NCBI GenBank assembly: GCA_004194705.1
Contig: SADC01000335.1
Location: 62,001-126,000 of the forward strand
DNA from: Ditylenchus dipsaci
Taxonomy: Eukaryota > Nematoda > Chromadorea > Rhabditida > Anguinidae
Length of the DNA: 64,000 nt
Direction: 5' to 3'
The translations under genes were made by a program, and so were the position numbers. Positions within the stretch are counted from its first letter, which is position 1; each line of letters begins with the position of its first letter. Positions 45,995-57,100 of the stretch are shown here, piece by piece. A model generated the notes under the pieces. It saw only the letters and a program-made list of their open reading frames with translations. It was not told the origin of the DNA and made no database searches.

Positions 45995-47245
45995 AGCTGC
46001 TCGGTAATACCAACACTTCTTAACCATAATTTCTTTTGAAAAATGCTGAAATTGGTACTGGTTGTCCTTAAGCCTAAGGTCTAGGGCACGCAGCCTAAGG
46101 CCTGAGCCTGATTGCTAAGACTAGAAGTTATAGGGCTTTGGTATTTTGTTTTTTGGGCGGTTGTTTAGTGAATTCGAGCAGCGCTAAATTTACAGTTAAG
46201 CAAAAACAACCAACCCCCCCCCTTCCTTCATTCACCTCTCGTAATCATGATTGTTGCATGCAATACAGTCAAACTTCTCTATAAGCTACACCTCGAGACC
46301 GATCCAAGATGTAGCTTATAGAGAGGTGTAGCTTTCATAGGAGGTATATTATACAGAACATACCCCATTTGGGACCGGACTCAGGTGTAGCTTATATGGA
46401 GTGTAGCTTATGAAGAAGTTTGACTGTAGTTTTTAAAAAGTTAATCATCTGGACTTGGTGATAGCAAATAAAACTTTGGTTAAACGTGATGGAAATTGTT
46501 TCGAATAATAAATGTTTATAAAATGTCAAGTGAAACACCGTCCTTTCTAAGTATGCCATAGTGTTAATCATATCGTAAAATGGTATATTTTCCATAGTGT
46601 GGCATACTCGAAAATTCACTCTCAGGAACTTTAAGTTCAGCTTTACACTTAATAATTGGGTTTATAATTTCCAAGTTTGTTTTCAGTCTCAAAAATTGAA
46701 AGAAATACAGTTGTATCTTCGGTGTGTATTGCAATTTAAAAGCTTTCATACTAAGTATGTTGATGCAGTTTTGTTTGCATGATTTTCAGCCACATTTTCA
46801 GAACACTTGATTTAATACTTGGATACTGTAATTGGGCATTTTTGTGAAACGCTGTAATTTTAAAAACGAAATTTATCGTAAATATTTTTATATAGTTCTG
46901 CATTAACATTTGTTTTAACCTTTGTAACTTTGGTTCGTTTTGACAGGTGTAGCTAATGAATTTCAGCCACTCTTCCAATTCTCGTATAAAATAGTCAACG
47001 AAACGGTACTTTTCTCGTTTACCACCACCAATACACTACAGCACGCGCACCCCTCACATTTTTTCAAAATGACCCAAAAATAGGTCCTCAGCTTCTTTTT
47101 CTGCTTCATACAATACAAGAAACGTTTCCGGTTAAAAAATTCAAAAAAATTAATCTTTGAATTTAACTAAGAAAAGCCAGATGGATTCAAGGTATTTAAG
47201 GGTCACTTTTGATTAATCTCACATTTTAAGGCCTAGGCTTAGGCA
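45995..47245 (-). repeat. dispersed repeat, inverted partner of 23895-24987
   Basis: Shares GGTAATACCAACACTTCTTA, TGATTGCTAAGACTAGAAGT (diverged) and TTCGGTGTGTATTGCAATTT with the inverse of the first copy. It differs by the MITE at 46266-46425, which the first copy lacks. Confidence 0.85.
46266..46425. mobile_element. 160-bp mariner-type MITE nested in dispersed repeat
   Basis: CAGTCAAACTTCTCTATAAG and CTTATGAAGAAGTTTGACTG are inverted, with TA at 46264-46265 and 46426-46427. Inner GTGTAGCTTATA words are repeated. The empty site is represented by the 24.7 kb partner. Confidence 0.93.
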
Positions 47246-48540
47246 CGGATAAGCTAGCATAAGTTAGGACGGGCTCAGAAATGTTCACCAACTTTACAAA
47301 GTGAGAAAAACGTCGTCCTAACATACGCTGGCCTACCCTTGGCTAAGCCTAGAGCCTAAAATGTACACCAAAAGGACCACGTCAAAAAAAAGTAGTCATA
47401 AGCCGGATGACACTGGCCTCCACATATTCATCTTTATCCCACAGTTTCTATACGCGGAAGACCCTCAACAGTGAAAAATATTCAAAAATTATCAGCTTTT
47501 CTTACATCTGACCAAAATTAAGTCAAAAAATAGCCTTAAATTTTTTTTAAAAGACTATCTGGCCTTCATTAGTTGTGGTTAAATATTTTTTGAAAATCTC
47601 TTCAATTTTTCATCAAAAACTTTTTATAAATGTTTCTTGTATCATGTTAAGCAAAAAAAATGTTTAGAACTCTTTTCGGGCGCTTTTGAAAAAATTTTAG
47701 GGTGGGGTTGGCGGTAAACGGCATAATTACGAACAAAACTGTAAGATTTTTAGGAACTCGTTAATGATTTGCTAAAAAGAACCAAACTTCTGTAGTAACT
47801 TATGAGCTTATACCAAATAAGCATTTCCGAAAAATCTCGCAGTTTATAAAAATTTGTTCTCAAATTCAAATTGTTGAACTGTTGAAACTTTCTATTGCAT
47901 GTTTTTTTTCTTCATTACTCATATTTATCTTCACTATCCCACTAGGCCAACGATGTTAACAAGCGATGGACGCGTTTCTGATTACTTATTCCCCGCAGGC
48001 TACTCAACCAAAATTTATTTCAAAAAAATTTTTGTTTGAATTGACCTGGTACACACTTTTCAAAATATTCCATCGGCGGCGAGCATGCCTCTTTAAAGGG
48101 GGGGGCGGAAGGGTGGTGGGTGTTACCCTGTGTTCACAATAATCCGTTTTTCGTTCGCATCCGCACTTAAAAGCACAGTAGAGAAAAAGCAATGAAAATT
48201 GGTTGCGTATATGCATTTAAGTAGTCCGCAACGCGGACCGCATTACGGACTATATTGCGAACCACATTAAAGGCTTATACGAAATAAATTTCATTACCTT
48301 TTTTACGTTGAATTAAAGTGCGCATGAGGACGAAAAACGGATCATTGTGTAGGGGCATAAGGGATGTGCTAGCCGAGCTATACCCCCCCCCCCTCCTCCC
48401 ACGTCATAATTTTCTAGCTGTCTTTTTAGTTTTTTAGCCTTATAGCCTTTTTTGCTATTTCAGAACCTCCTCCCCCACCCGTCAGGAATTTTCGCCTATT
48501 AAGTCACCACCCCCTCTCCCCATCAGAACAACCTAGGTAC
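47246..48540. other. no gene recognised
   Basis: 47250-47380 has opposed TTAGGACG and CGTCCTAA words with ATGTTCACC-like ends. 48055-48110 has a GCATGCCTCTTTAAAGG end of the family seen at 58.4 and 62.7 kb. No coding signal. Confidence 0.4.
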
Positions 48541-48740
48541 GCATATGCGTGCGTTACACAGAAAAAAAGCGGGGACCGCCATTCTTTTCTTAACAAGCTT
48601 TTTGATTTGTTAAAGTCTAAATTTTGTACTATAATACTATTGATTTTAAAAGTAGCATAAGGTTATTAATATCAGATCTAACGCGAAATAAGTAAAAAAT
48701 AGAACGGCTCGAAAAAAATCGCTGGTCCCGTGTTATTGAT
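48541..48740. repeat. dispersed GCGTTACACAGAAAAAAAGCGGGG element
   Basis: Resembles 58430-58660 and 62690-62905. Shared words are GAAAAAGGCGGG-like starts, TTTTAAAAGTAG..AAGGTTATTAAT and a CGCTGGTCCC end. Flanks are diverged. Confidence 0.5.
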
Positions 48741-49914
48741 TTTTCTTAGATAATCGATAAGACAGGAGACTACCTACACTAATTCTTCAAAAAAAATTCA
48801 AATTTGTTCAAGTCACGCTACAAAGCCAATTTTCACGTTGAGAATCATAAATCCAACTTTTTTTTATGTCTAGCGGCAATTCCAGAGTGTAGACAAAAGT
48901 GCTTGCAATAGTAACAATTGAAGACATTATTATTTCGCAGACAAAAAGTAATTTTTTCTTCTTTTCATTAAAGTGTAAATCTAATTTTATAACCAAATAC
49001 CTCTCTAATGTCAGAAAAAATATAGTTTATGGCGCAATCACTAAATGGTTCATATAAAATATTCCTAACTGAAAAATCATATATAAAAGATTCGATTAGG
49101 TTCAAAATAGACTCTAATGCAGGCATATTCGACAAAAATCACAGCAGGTTTTGTTTCTACACTTACTTTAAATAAGGACGATAAAAAATTTTCACATAAC
49201 CTTCAAAAAAATTCTCACGTTTTTTAGAATTTTATCTGAAAGTAGGTAAAAAAATAATTCTCATATTTTTCAGACTTACGTCTTATGGAACTACTACTGT
49301 ATTTGTATTCATTGAATAATGTATTTATTATGCTTTTTCAATATTTTGCAATAACACTATAAGGGCGGCTGGTTTAATGTAAGGGTTTTTTACTGAGAAA
49401 TATGAAGCTGAACATAATGGTTAAAAGTAAGTCTGATAAAGAACAAAAGGCTGCCTAAAAGAAGAAAATTTTTAGCATTTTTCATAGCTACAAACACATA
49501 TTAAACGCACGAGAAAAGGTCCGCGAGCAGTTAATTGGGTTTCAAAGAATTAAGATTCTTCTAACAAAAATAGACTTGATAAAGAATATGGGGTAACTCA
49601 TGATTCAATTATTCAAACTGTTAATAGAGGGTGTTACAAGAAATATGGACACTTTTGAACCGTTAAAACCCTCAGAGTAACCGCCCCCTACAAAGAGTAT
49701 TTTTTCTTAGCCTAAATTCTGTAAGCACAGATGGACTTCAAATTTCATAACAGTTTTTTTGGTATATATATCAAAACTACGATTTTTACTTGGTTTCTTT
49801 TCACTAGAGTTGGTTGTTCGGGCACACGTTTTCGGTTTTAGCATCCGAAATCGGAAAATTTCGGCTCTCGGGTATTGGTTAGGGTAACTACTTTAGGTAA
49901 AATTTTTTATAAAA
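48741..49914. other. no gene recognised
   Basis: AT-rich. Open frames are short and overlapping, with no motif and no terminal repeats. Confidence 0.35.
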
Positions 49915-50180
49915 CCTCGGTGGCGCAGAAGATAGGCTTTTGTTTTCATGGCCTAAAACAGTGTACATGTTCGACCCCATCTAGTGATACGCTATTTATT
50001 TTTGCTTTTGTGACAAATTTCTAAAAGTAATTAAGGTCGTTGATTCGGAAATGGTCGAACTATCCCTGAATATTAATCAAACAAGCTAAAAGAAAAAACT
50101 TTCCACCAGGTGAGATCAAACCTGGGCACCATTTTAGGTATGAAACACGAACGCTTACACACTGACCCAGCGAGGCCGAA
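49915..50180. repeat. opposed pair of tRNA-like modules
   Basis: Plus-strand module 49915-49985: GGTGGCGCAGAAGATAGG and TGTTCGACCCC. Minus-strand module 50180-50098: CGCTGGGTCAGTGTGTAAGC and AGGTTTGATCTCACC. The two face each other. A/B-box-like words only; no acceptor stems. Confidence 0.4.
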
Positions 50181-51364
50181 TTTTGAAACCTAAGTAGCTT
50201 TACGGAAAAGTTAATTATTTCTGGCAGAGTACCTTTTGATTGCTCTTTGCTGTTGAAGAAGACGCTCAAGCATAGACAGAGTTTCATTTCACCGTGCAGC
50301 CACATCCTTCCAAACGGGATGATTTGTGATTTTCTGGTTGACCCTGGTCTGGCCAAGATATATTACGGAAATAAATAAATTCGACAAAAATTAATTTGGA
50401 AAAAAAATGTATTCGGCGAAAGTCATTTTCGGCAAAATAACTTGCCCAATAATTTGAGATTCAATATTCCTCAACAAAAAAGTTCGTAATAAATAGCTTT
50501 GCAGAGAAATGATTTTATTGAGCTTTTTATTGTACTCTTATTGTCAAAATAGCTAATGTGATCAGCTGCCATTCAGCAAGCCTGTAAATTAGTCTCTCGA
50601 CTTCACTTTGTTTCTTGGATCTCAACTTGTCCCTCATAATTCACACATCAACATCTTACAGTTGATTATGGTTTTTCTGAAACTAAGTTTTTATGAGTTT
50701 TTCAAGTATGATAAGACTGATGTTTTTCCGCCTGAACCCTGAACCTGAGGTACTACCTGATCAACTAGACCTTCACCTCAGAGGCCTGTGAAAAATGAGT
50801 CAAATACAAAAACATACAATTTTATCTAATGCAAAATTGTGTGGGAAATCAGGTAAGTCGAGAGCAAAGTTGCCATTTCAGGAATCTGAACTTCAAAAAC
50901 TGGATTGGATACCACCTGGCCAAGTGGACACAAGATAGTTTCAGAATGAATATACAATCCTAAATCACGTCAATTTATATATAGCTGATTTCAATCATAC
51001 ATTTTACATTTTCAAGGTCAAAAATCCCAGCTTAAAAAATTAAGGGGCTGTATATCGGAGAGAAGGTACAAAACAGGAGCCACTTATTTAATAGCCCATA
51101 ATAACTAAAAAGTTTTGATTCTCAAAGCGTCGAGGTCACTAACCAAAAACATAGCTACTTGTGGTGTAGGCAAAAGTATAAGTACTCTCGTAAGATTTAG
51201 CCGGGCGGGTCCGGGTGTTGTTGACTGATCGAGCACTCTCTGAGTGCCGGTCTGAACTGTTAGATGGCTGAGCCTCTGGCTTGACTTTGAAACAGGAGGG
51301 GGATGCTTTTCAGTATAAAACAAAAGATGTTGAAGACGGTTTTGTTGACTGGGGCCTACCGGAG
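50181..51364. other. no gene recognised
   Basis: No motif-bearing frame. The 51105-51365 part has moderate GC and contains CAACAAAACCGTC-like scraps of the dispersed ACTCGAAAGT elements. Confidence 0.35.
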
Positions 51365-51530
51365 TTACATGCAGAGTTACTTTCGAGTGATTTATGTCTA
51401 AGGTATGTAAGTGTGCGCATCTCAACTCCAAGCCCCCAAGCCTCTTTCTTCCCCGAAAGAGTCGCAAGGGGCTTGAGAATTTAAGAGGCGAGCACTCACT
51501 TGCCTTAGACATGATTCCGAGAGGCACTCT
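51365..51530. repeat. dispersed TTTCGAGTGAT / CTAAGGTATG repeat
   Basis: Inverse-orientation copy: TTACTTTCGAGTGATTTATG, TCTAAGGTATGTAAGTGTGC, CATCTCAACTCCAAGCCCCC. A CTTGCCTTAGACATGATTCC border closes it. Confidence 0.75.
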
Positions 51531-52595
51531 TGATCATAAAACGCATAAAGAGTCTATTTTTGCCACGGATCGAGTTGAAAAATATGGTAGAACAGTCAAA
51601 AAATATCCAAAAATTGACCAAAAAGTGGCCTACTTTCATCCCCTTACCCTCTCAAGCTAGCCGATAATATTTTGAAGACTGCTTTTTTATGTCCCTTCAC
51701 TACGAGATTTACAATCAAATTAGTTATATATATTTGTTTAAAATTATTGGGTGAGGTCAAACGCAGAAAAATTTAATTTTTGGGTGGGGTATACGGCAGT
51801 AGCGTCAAATTTCTGAAGAACAGGGTGACTAAGCTAAATTAAAAAAAAAACCCTGAAAAAATCAAGAGGGGGACAAAGGCATATATTTTGGAAGGTGGGC
51901 GCAAATAAGCCTATTTTTCTGTTCAAAAGCGCTCATTTGATACAGAATTACAGACGACTTCAAAAATAACAATAGTTCTCGGTTCAGCGGTCAAAACAAG
52001 GCTTTTAATCCAAAAAACCTGGGTAATTGCTACATACCGTTTATTTTAGTAACACATTTTAATGATCGGTTGTCTTGTTTGGTATTTAATTGGTGCGCAC
52101 AATCTGCGTTTTCTGTCACAAATATAGTTGAGGCTGATAGCAAGAAAATAAGAAACAGCCAGAAGAGCAAAGGTAGAGCGACAAAATGGCTCCAATGGTT
52201 ATATAACAGACTTGCAAAAACCAGCCAGACGGGGCACTGCCGTAGGCTTACTTCAAATAAGTGCTACAATTTGAATGGATACGAAAGAAAGTTAGAATTT
52301 TTTTCTTATATATGTGTGCGCAAATCTTTAGGCTTTGAAACTTTATATTGAGATACTATTTATGTAGGTGTTCATGCTTTCAAAAATATAATTCAATAGC
52401 CTAGACATGTTTAGACGCTCGAATGTTTCGAACATAGTAGCCGATAACTTTTTTTCACCTTAGTATCAAATAGCATCAACCATATTTTACCATTCCACCC
52501 GCGACCCCAATTTTTTCAAATCTTAATATCACCACTTCTAAGTAATTTAGAGTAATTTTGTGGAGTAATTTTTGACTACTTTTTCTCAGATTTCA
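51531..52595. other. no gene recognised
   Basis: A 93-codon frame at 52070-52351 is compositionally protein-like (Lys/Arg/Ser/Asn) but has no motif I recognise and no splice context. Confidence 0.35.
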
Positions 52596-53225
52596 GGTTT
52601 TTCAATTACTTAAAAATAGTGTTTAAACGACTCCTAAGTAATTTTTATATGCTTGAAACGATAAAAACTATTTTCTGACATTCTTTCACACAAAAATAGT
52701 TTTTTGAAAAAAAAAATTTTGGCCAAAATTCGACTTTATGCCTCGGTCCTACAAAGCAAAAAGTCTTGATTTTGATTATTAATCAAAAATTCATAAAGAG
52801 ACTCTTCTTGCCAAGTTCCGGTGACTAAAACGCGGTAGAATACCTTAATATAAAGTAGTTTACCTTGGTAACCCAAGGCAAAAAGTCAAGTTTTGGTCAA
52901 AAAAATGTTTTCAAAAAGTCCATTTTTTTGTGTGGAAAAAAAGTTAGAAGATAACTTTTTCATTGCTTTAAGCATATAAAATATACTTAGGAGCATACCT
53001 GCACGCCGGCGCCGACGCTATCGCCGTCACCGGCGGCGAAAAAATGAAGCGTGTCGGCGCCGACGGCAAAATTATTGTAAGGCGCCGGCGCTTCGAAAAA
53101 TGGAAAAATTATATAGTTTCAGAAGTTAACAGAAGGCGGGAGATTTATTCCAGTACTTAAGTACACCACTCGACAACCCTATTTTTGGCCCAAAAAAATT
53201 ACTTAGGAGTGCTTAAAACACGATG
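52596..53225. mobile_element. third inverted-terminal-repeat element, without ACTCGAAAGT core
   Basis: Arms match those at 11.69 and 33.60 kb (GTTTAAACGACTCCTAAGTA left; AAGCATATAAAATATACTTAGGAG inverted right, quoted in part). The centre lacks the ACTCGAAAGT unit. The right arm is split by a GC-rich insert at about 52994-53201. Confidence 0.75.
52994..53201. repeat. GC-rich insert (GGCGCCGACG words) with 8-bp direct repeat
   Basis: CTTAGGAG occurs at 52986-52993 and again at 53202-53209, bracketing a block whose first ~110 bp repeat CCGGCGCCGACG-type palindromes. Terminal inverted repeats are not evident, so the mechanism is uncertain. Confidence 0.5.
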
Positions 53226-53941
53226 TTGAATTTATGAGGAGAAGTAATCGCTACTAGCGCTTCTTTTTCCAATACTTATTTCAAAAGTGATTTCACTACA
53301 TTGGGTATTAACATGAATTCCAAAACGCTCAATGACTGTATTTTGGTGCACTTTTCAGAATATGACCTTTATGACTTATAATATTTCTCGTTTCCCGTTA
53401 TCAGAATGAAGAGAATCATAAACCTTTTTTCCATTTTTTCGCCTCACTCCCCTGTGGTCTTTTTTCACCCATTAAAATGAAATTTACTAGAAACAGCAAG
53501 TCCTGAATTCTGACTTCTAATTCGTGATCAGCGTACCCGATTTTCTCACAAAATTTATCTTACACGCTGAAATTGACCATTTAATTTCAATTTAGTGCTT
53601 TCTTAAAATGTTTTTTTGTCTCAAACGGTAATTGAAATTCGACTGTCAATTTAAGCGTTTGAGATAAGTTTTTTTTAAGAAAATCGGCTACGCTAATCAC
53701 GAATCTTGTTTCAGAATTGAGGATCTGCTGTTTCTAAGAAAATCCTGATTGAATTAGTGAAAAATGACCACAGGCAGACCAAGGCGAAAAAATGCTATTT
53801 GATTTTTTTGTATTTCAAGAAACTTTAAAAGAGATTTGGAAGGAGAGTGAAAAGATAAATAAACCTAACTTTACAGTTTGGAATTGGCGCATTTGCTTTA
53901 TTTTAATCACCAATCAAAACTATACTATTAAATCTGGCATT
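53226..53941. other. no clear exon; upstream flank of NHR-B
   Basis: 53400-53760 has opposed AATTTCAATTTAGTGC/ GAAATTCGACTG-like segments. An open frame runs from 53792 into the NHR-B finger exon but has no recognisable content before the ATG at 53942. Confidence 0.35.
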
Positions 53942-54153
53942 ATGCAAAAAGTTTCAAGCAATTTGATTTGCTTAGTTTGCGGCAAGCCGACAGCTTCTTT
54001 TCATTATGATATTGCCAGTTGTAATGGTGATGCACTTTATAAAGAAAGTTTTTTCAAAAAAAATTTCAGGTTGCAAATCCTCGTTTAAGCGCTTAATTTT
54101 GTCTGGAAAACGCTTTTCTTGCATTGCTAATTCTTTGTGTTACATCACTTACG
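53942..54153 (+). other. NHR-B DNA-binding domain exons 1-2
   Basis: The first finger reads C-LV-C-x13-C-NG-C across a 43-nt intron (54027-54069), with P-box CNGCKSSFKR. The second finger begins FSC-IANSL-C, then YITYV across the next intron to NKCRAC. Spacing between the second and third cysteines of this finger is 7 rather than the usual 9, as in NHR-A. Both splice joins restore the Gly of CNGC and a Val. Confidence 0.85.
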
Positions 54154-57100
54154 GTTATTTTTATTTTTAGTAGAAATAGCAATAGTATTATTTCTCAGCC
54201 CTTGAATGGGTGCCACTGGGATATGCCGCTCCTATCTAAGGTGGTTGTGTATCGAAGAGGGTTCCGGTAGCTTTTTTACGAAGGAGCGGGGAATGGGGGG
54301 ATGTTTTTTCGGTTTGGTCATTCCAGTAGCATCCTTGAATGCGAACTGTTGCACTCATGAGACAGCTTTTGAAATGCCTTTTTTCCTTCACAAATCGTTT
54401 ATTTATCAGAATTTATTTTCAGTAAGTTGTTGTCATAAAGTATAAAAATTTTCATGGAAAAGGCGAGTTCAAGCAAATTTTCAAAAGTAAATCTATATTT
54501 GGTCGGAGCTCGGTGTATTCAGCCGTTTTATATACTTTTTTGTGCTTTAAGTCCTGAAACATGTAGAACACATTTTTTCAGGTTGGGACGGAAGTTCCTG
54601 AAAATGTTTTTTTTGACTAAATTTAGATTTTTTGTCTTGGGAGAACATTGTGGAGGGTACAGGAGGGTAGCTGGATATCATATTATTGCATGTTTTTTTC
54701 GCTAGAACTTTGCAAAAATAGCTCCTGTATCCAATTTCTAATAATGAGTACTTGTTGAAATTATGTCTTGAAACTTTAGAGTGGTTTGGGTAATAACAAG
54801 GAAACCACACATAGTGTCATCGCAAAATCGAAAACGGCTATATAACATTCGATAGAAAATTGAAGAGTAGTATAGTGACATAATTGTCAAAATCTGCTAA
54901 CGGAGCGATTTTCTTGAGTAAAAATACGTTTGAAGTTGAAAAGTGTAGTTCAAACTATATCTATCTATTTGGATATGAGCTTAAATGTCAGAGTGGTTGA
55001 GCACTTGGTGCGTTTTTATGGTCACGTGTTCGACTCCAAGTGGCTGCATTCTTTCACTTATTTTGACTTTTTTGCTCATCACTGTTTCATAAATTTTTCT
55101 TCTCATTTCTATTTTTCTTATCCATCAAATCAGTCAAATAGGATGATAAGGATAGCCAATAAAATAAGAGTATGTGTACGAGTGAAATAAGTCTAGACGT
55201 GGATGAGAAAGTCAATTATGAGAACTTATATTTTAATTGGTAATCAATAACCTTTTTACGTGATTTGACGGACAAGATAAATAATATTGAGAATGATTAT
55301 ACACACTAACAGATTATAAAACACTAATGTGCCATAAAAGTCAGAAAAATTAAAATGCAGCCACGTCGAGCCGAACTCAGGACTATGAAAAGAACACCAA
55401 ACACACAACCACTTATATCTGTGCTATCCTATCAGATACATATAGTTTGAACTACACTTTCCAACTTCAAACGGCATTCTACTTTAAGAAATTGCATGCA
55501 TCCGAAGTCACTTTCGAGTGATTTGTGTCTAAGGTATGTGGGTGTTCGCATCGTAACTCGAAACCCCCTCCATGCATCCAGAGTCACTTTACAGTGATTT
55601 GTGTCTAAGGTATGTGGGTAGACATTTTCGACATGATTCCGAGATTAACTATGGATTTGAAAATGCATACAGGAGTTGTTTTTGCGAAGTTCTAGTGAGA
55701 AAAACATGAGATAATAAAACTAATCCTGAAATTTAAATTTTTTTAAGTAAAGTTTTGTTGGAAACCAAGTTAAACAACCCGTACAGAAGTTCTATGGTTA
55801 GGAAAATGTTTTCGAATTGGCGGTGAAATGACAATTGTCTTTTGAATTTAACAAAATATTCTCTAAAAAAAATTAGAAAAAGGTGAGATAAAAATAATTT
55901 TGTTTTAGTTAATAAATGTCGAGCTTGCCGTTTTAAGTATTTTAATGGGGATGAACCCACTGGCTTTAACAATACCCAATTCTCTAGACACTGAAGTCAT
56001 TATTAAACAGCTTGCCGAAAGAAAGCAATTTATATTATCTAAGCTTGATGGCAGTGGACTGATTTCACCAAAGGTTTTTTTCATCCATTTTTTAGTTATC
56101 ACAGTCAGAGCTTGATTTAATGACACTGCAAAAGTTTGTTTCCACCTGGAGTCCGACACTTTTTTTGAAGTTTTTGATCAGTTGTGATTCTCCAGTTCAG
56201 AGGGTTAGTCATAAAAACACGGACATTTTTGAAAAATATTGCGTAAGTAGCTCCCCATCGATTTCCCCAGGAAAATCGATGTCATTAATTGAGCTCATCG
56301 AATTGAAAACACTACGTCCAAATAGAGAGACAACCACTTTACACTAACAAATAAATATATGCGACCACAAATTTCATGTTAAAATTTCAGAAAATGTCCG
56401 TATTTTCTTGACTAACCTTGTAGCCCAAAACATCGCAATGATTCCGGTTTTACCGATTGTTTTTCAAAATAAGTTTGCTGAAATGACCCGTGACTCTCGA
56501 TTTAACGACACCTCTTTTTGAAAATAGGTTGTCATTTAATTGAGGGTCCCGGGCATAGTGGGGCACATTTCTGAAATTTGGACGGTGTCCCGTCCCCGTC
56601 TTTTAATATTTGCACCGGCCGTCCGCCCGGCCTTTTCAATTTTCCCGCCCGTCCTGCCGCCCGTCCGAAATTCCGCCGAAATTTCGATTGTACGCATCTT
56701 TAGCAAAAGTATTGCTTCATCAAAGTCCAGCTGATTTTTTGACAACTTGACAAGCCCTTTATGTTTTTTTGTGAGAATAAATACTTTTCGATTCCATTTC
56801 ATAAAACAAACTGTATTTATTTGCCCCTGTATATGGATTTTAAAACAACGAAAAAAATGAGCTTCAAAGAAAAAGTGGTATCAGATAGCCGTAGAGGAAA
56901 AAATCTAAAACAATTGTGCTATCTTTTTTCAGATAACTACTAGTACGTATTATGTTTTTTTCAGTTCAAAAATTATAAAAAACAAAGTACTTGTTCACCT
57001 GTCCTCCCCTGTGAAAAAGAGAAGTATTGCTAAGACTTTTTTAAGTGGGAGTAGTATTTTTAATACTTCTTTTCAGTATTTTTAGTACTACTTTTTTCCT

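Noticed and set aside
52070..52351. 93-residue ORF as a gene
   Set aside because: No motif, no upstream or downstream splice support, and it lies in repeat-rich sequence.
54970..55045. tRNA gene (Leu/Ser-like)
   Set aside because: A and B boxes are good, but there is no pairing acceptor stem or clear anticodon arm, and it lies in an inverted-repeat element.
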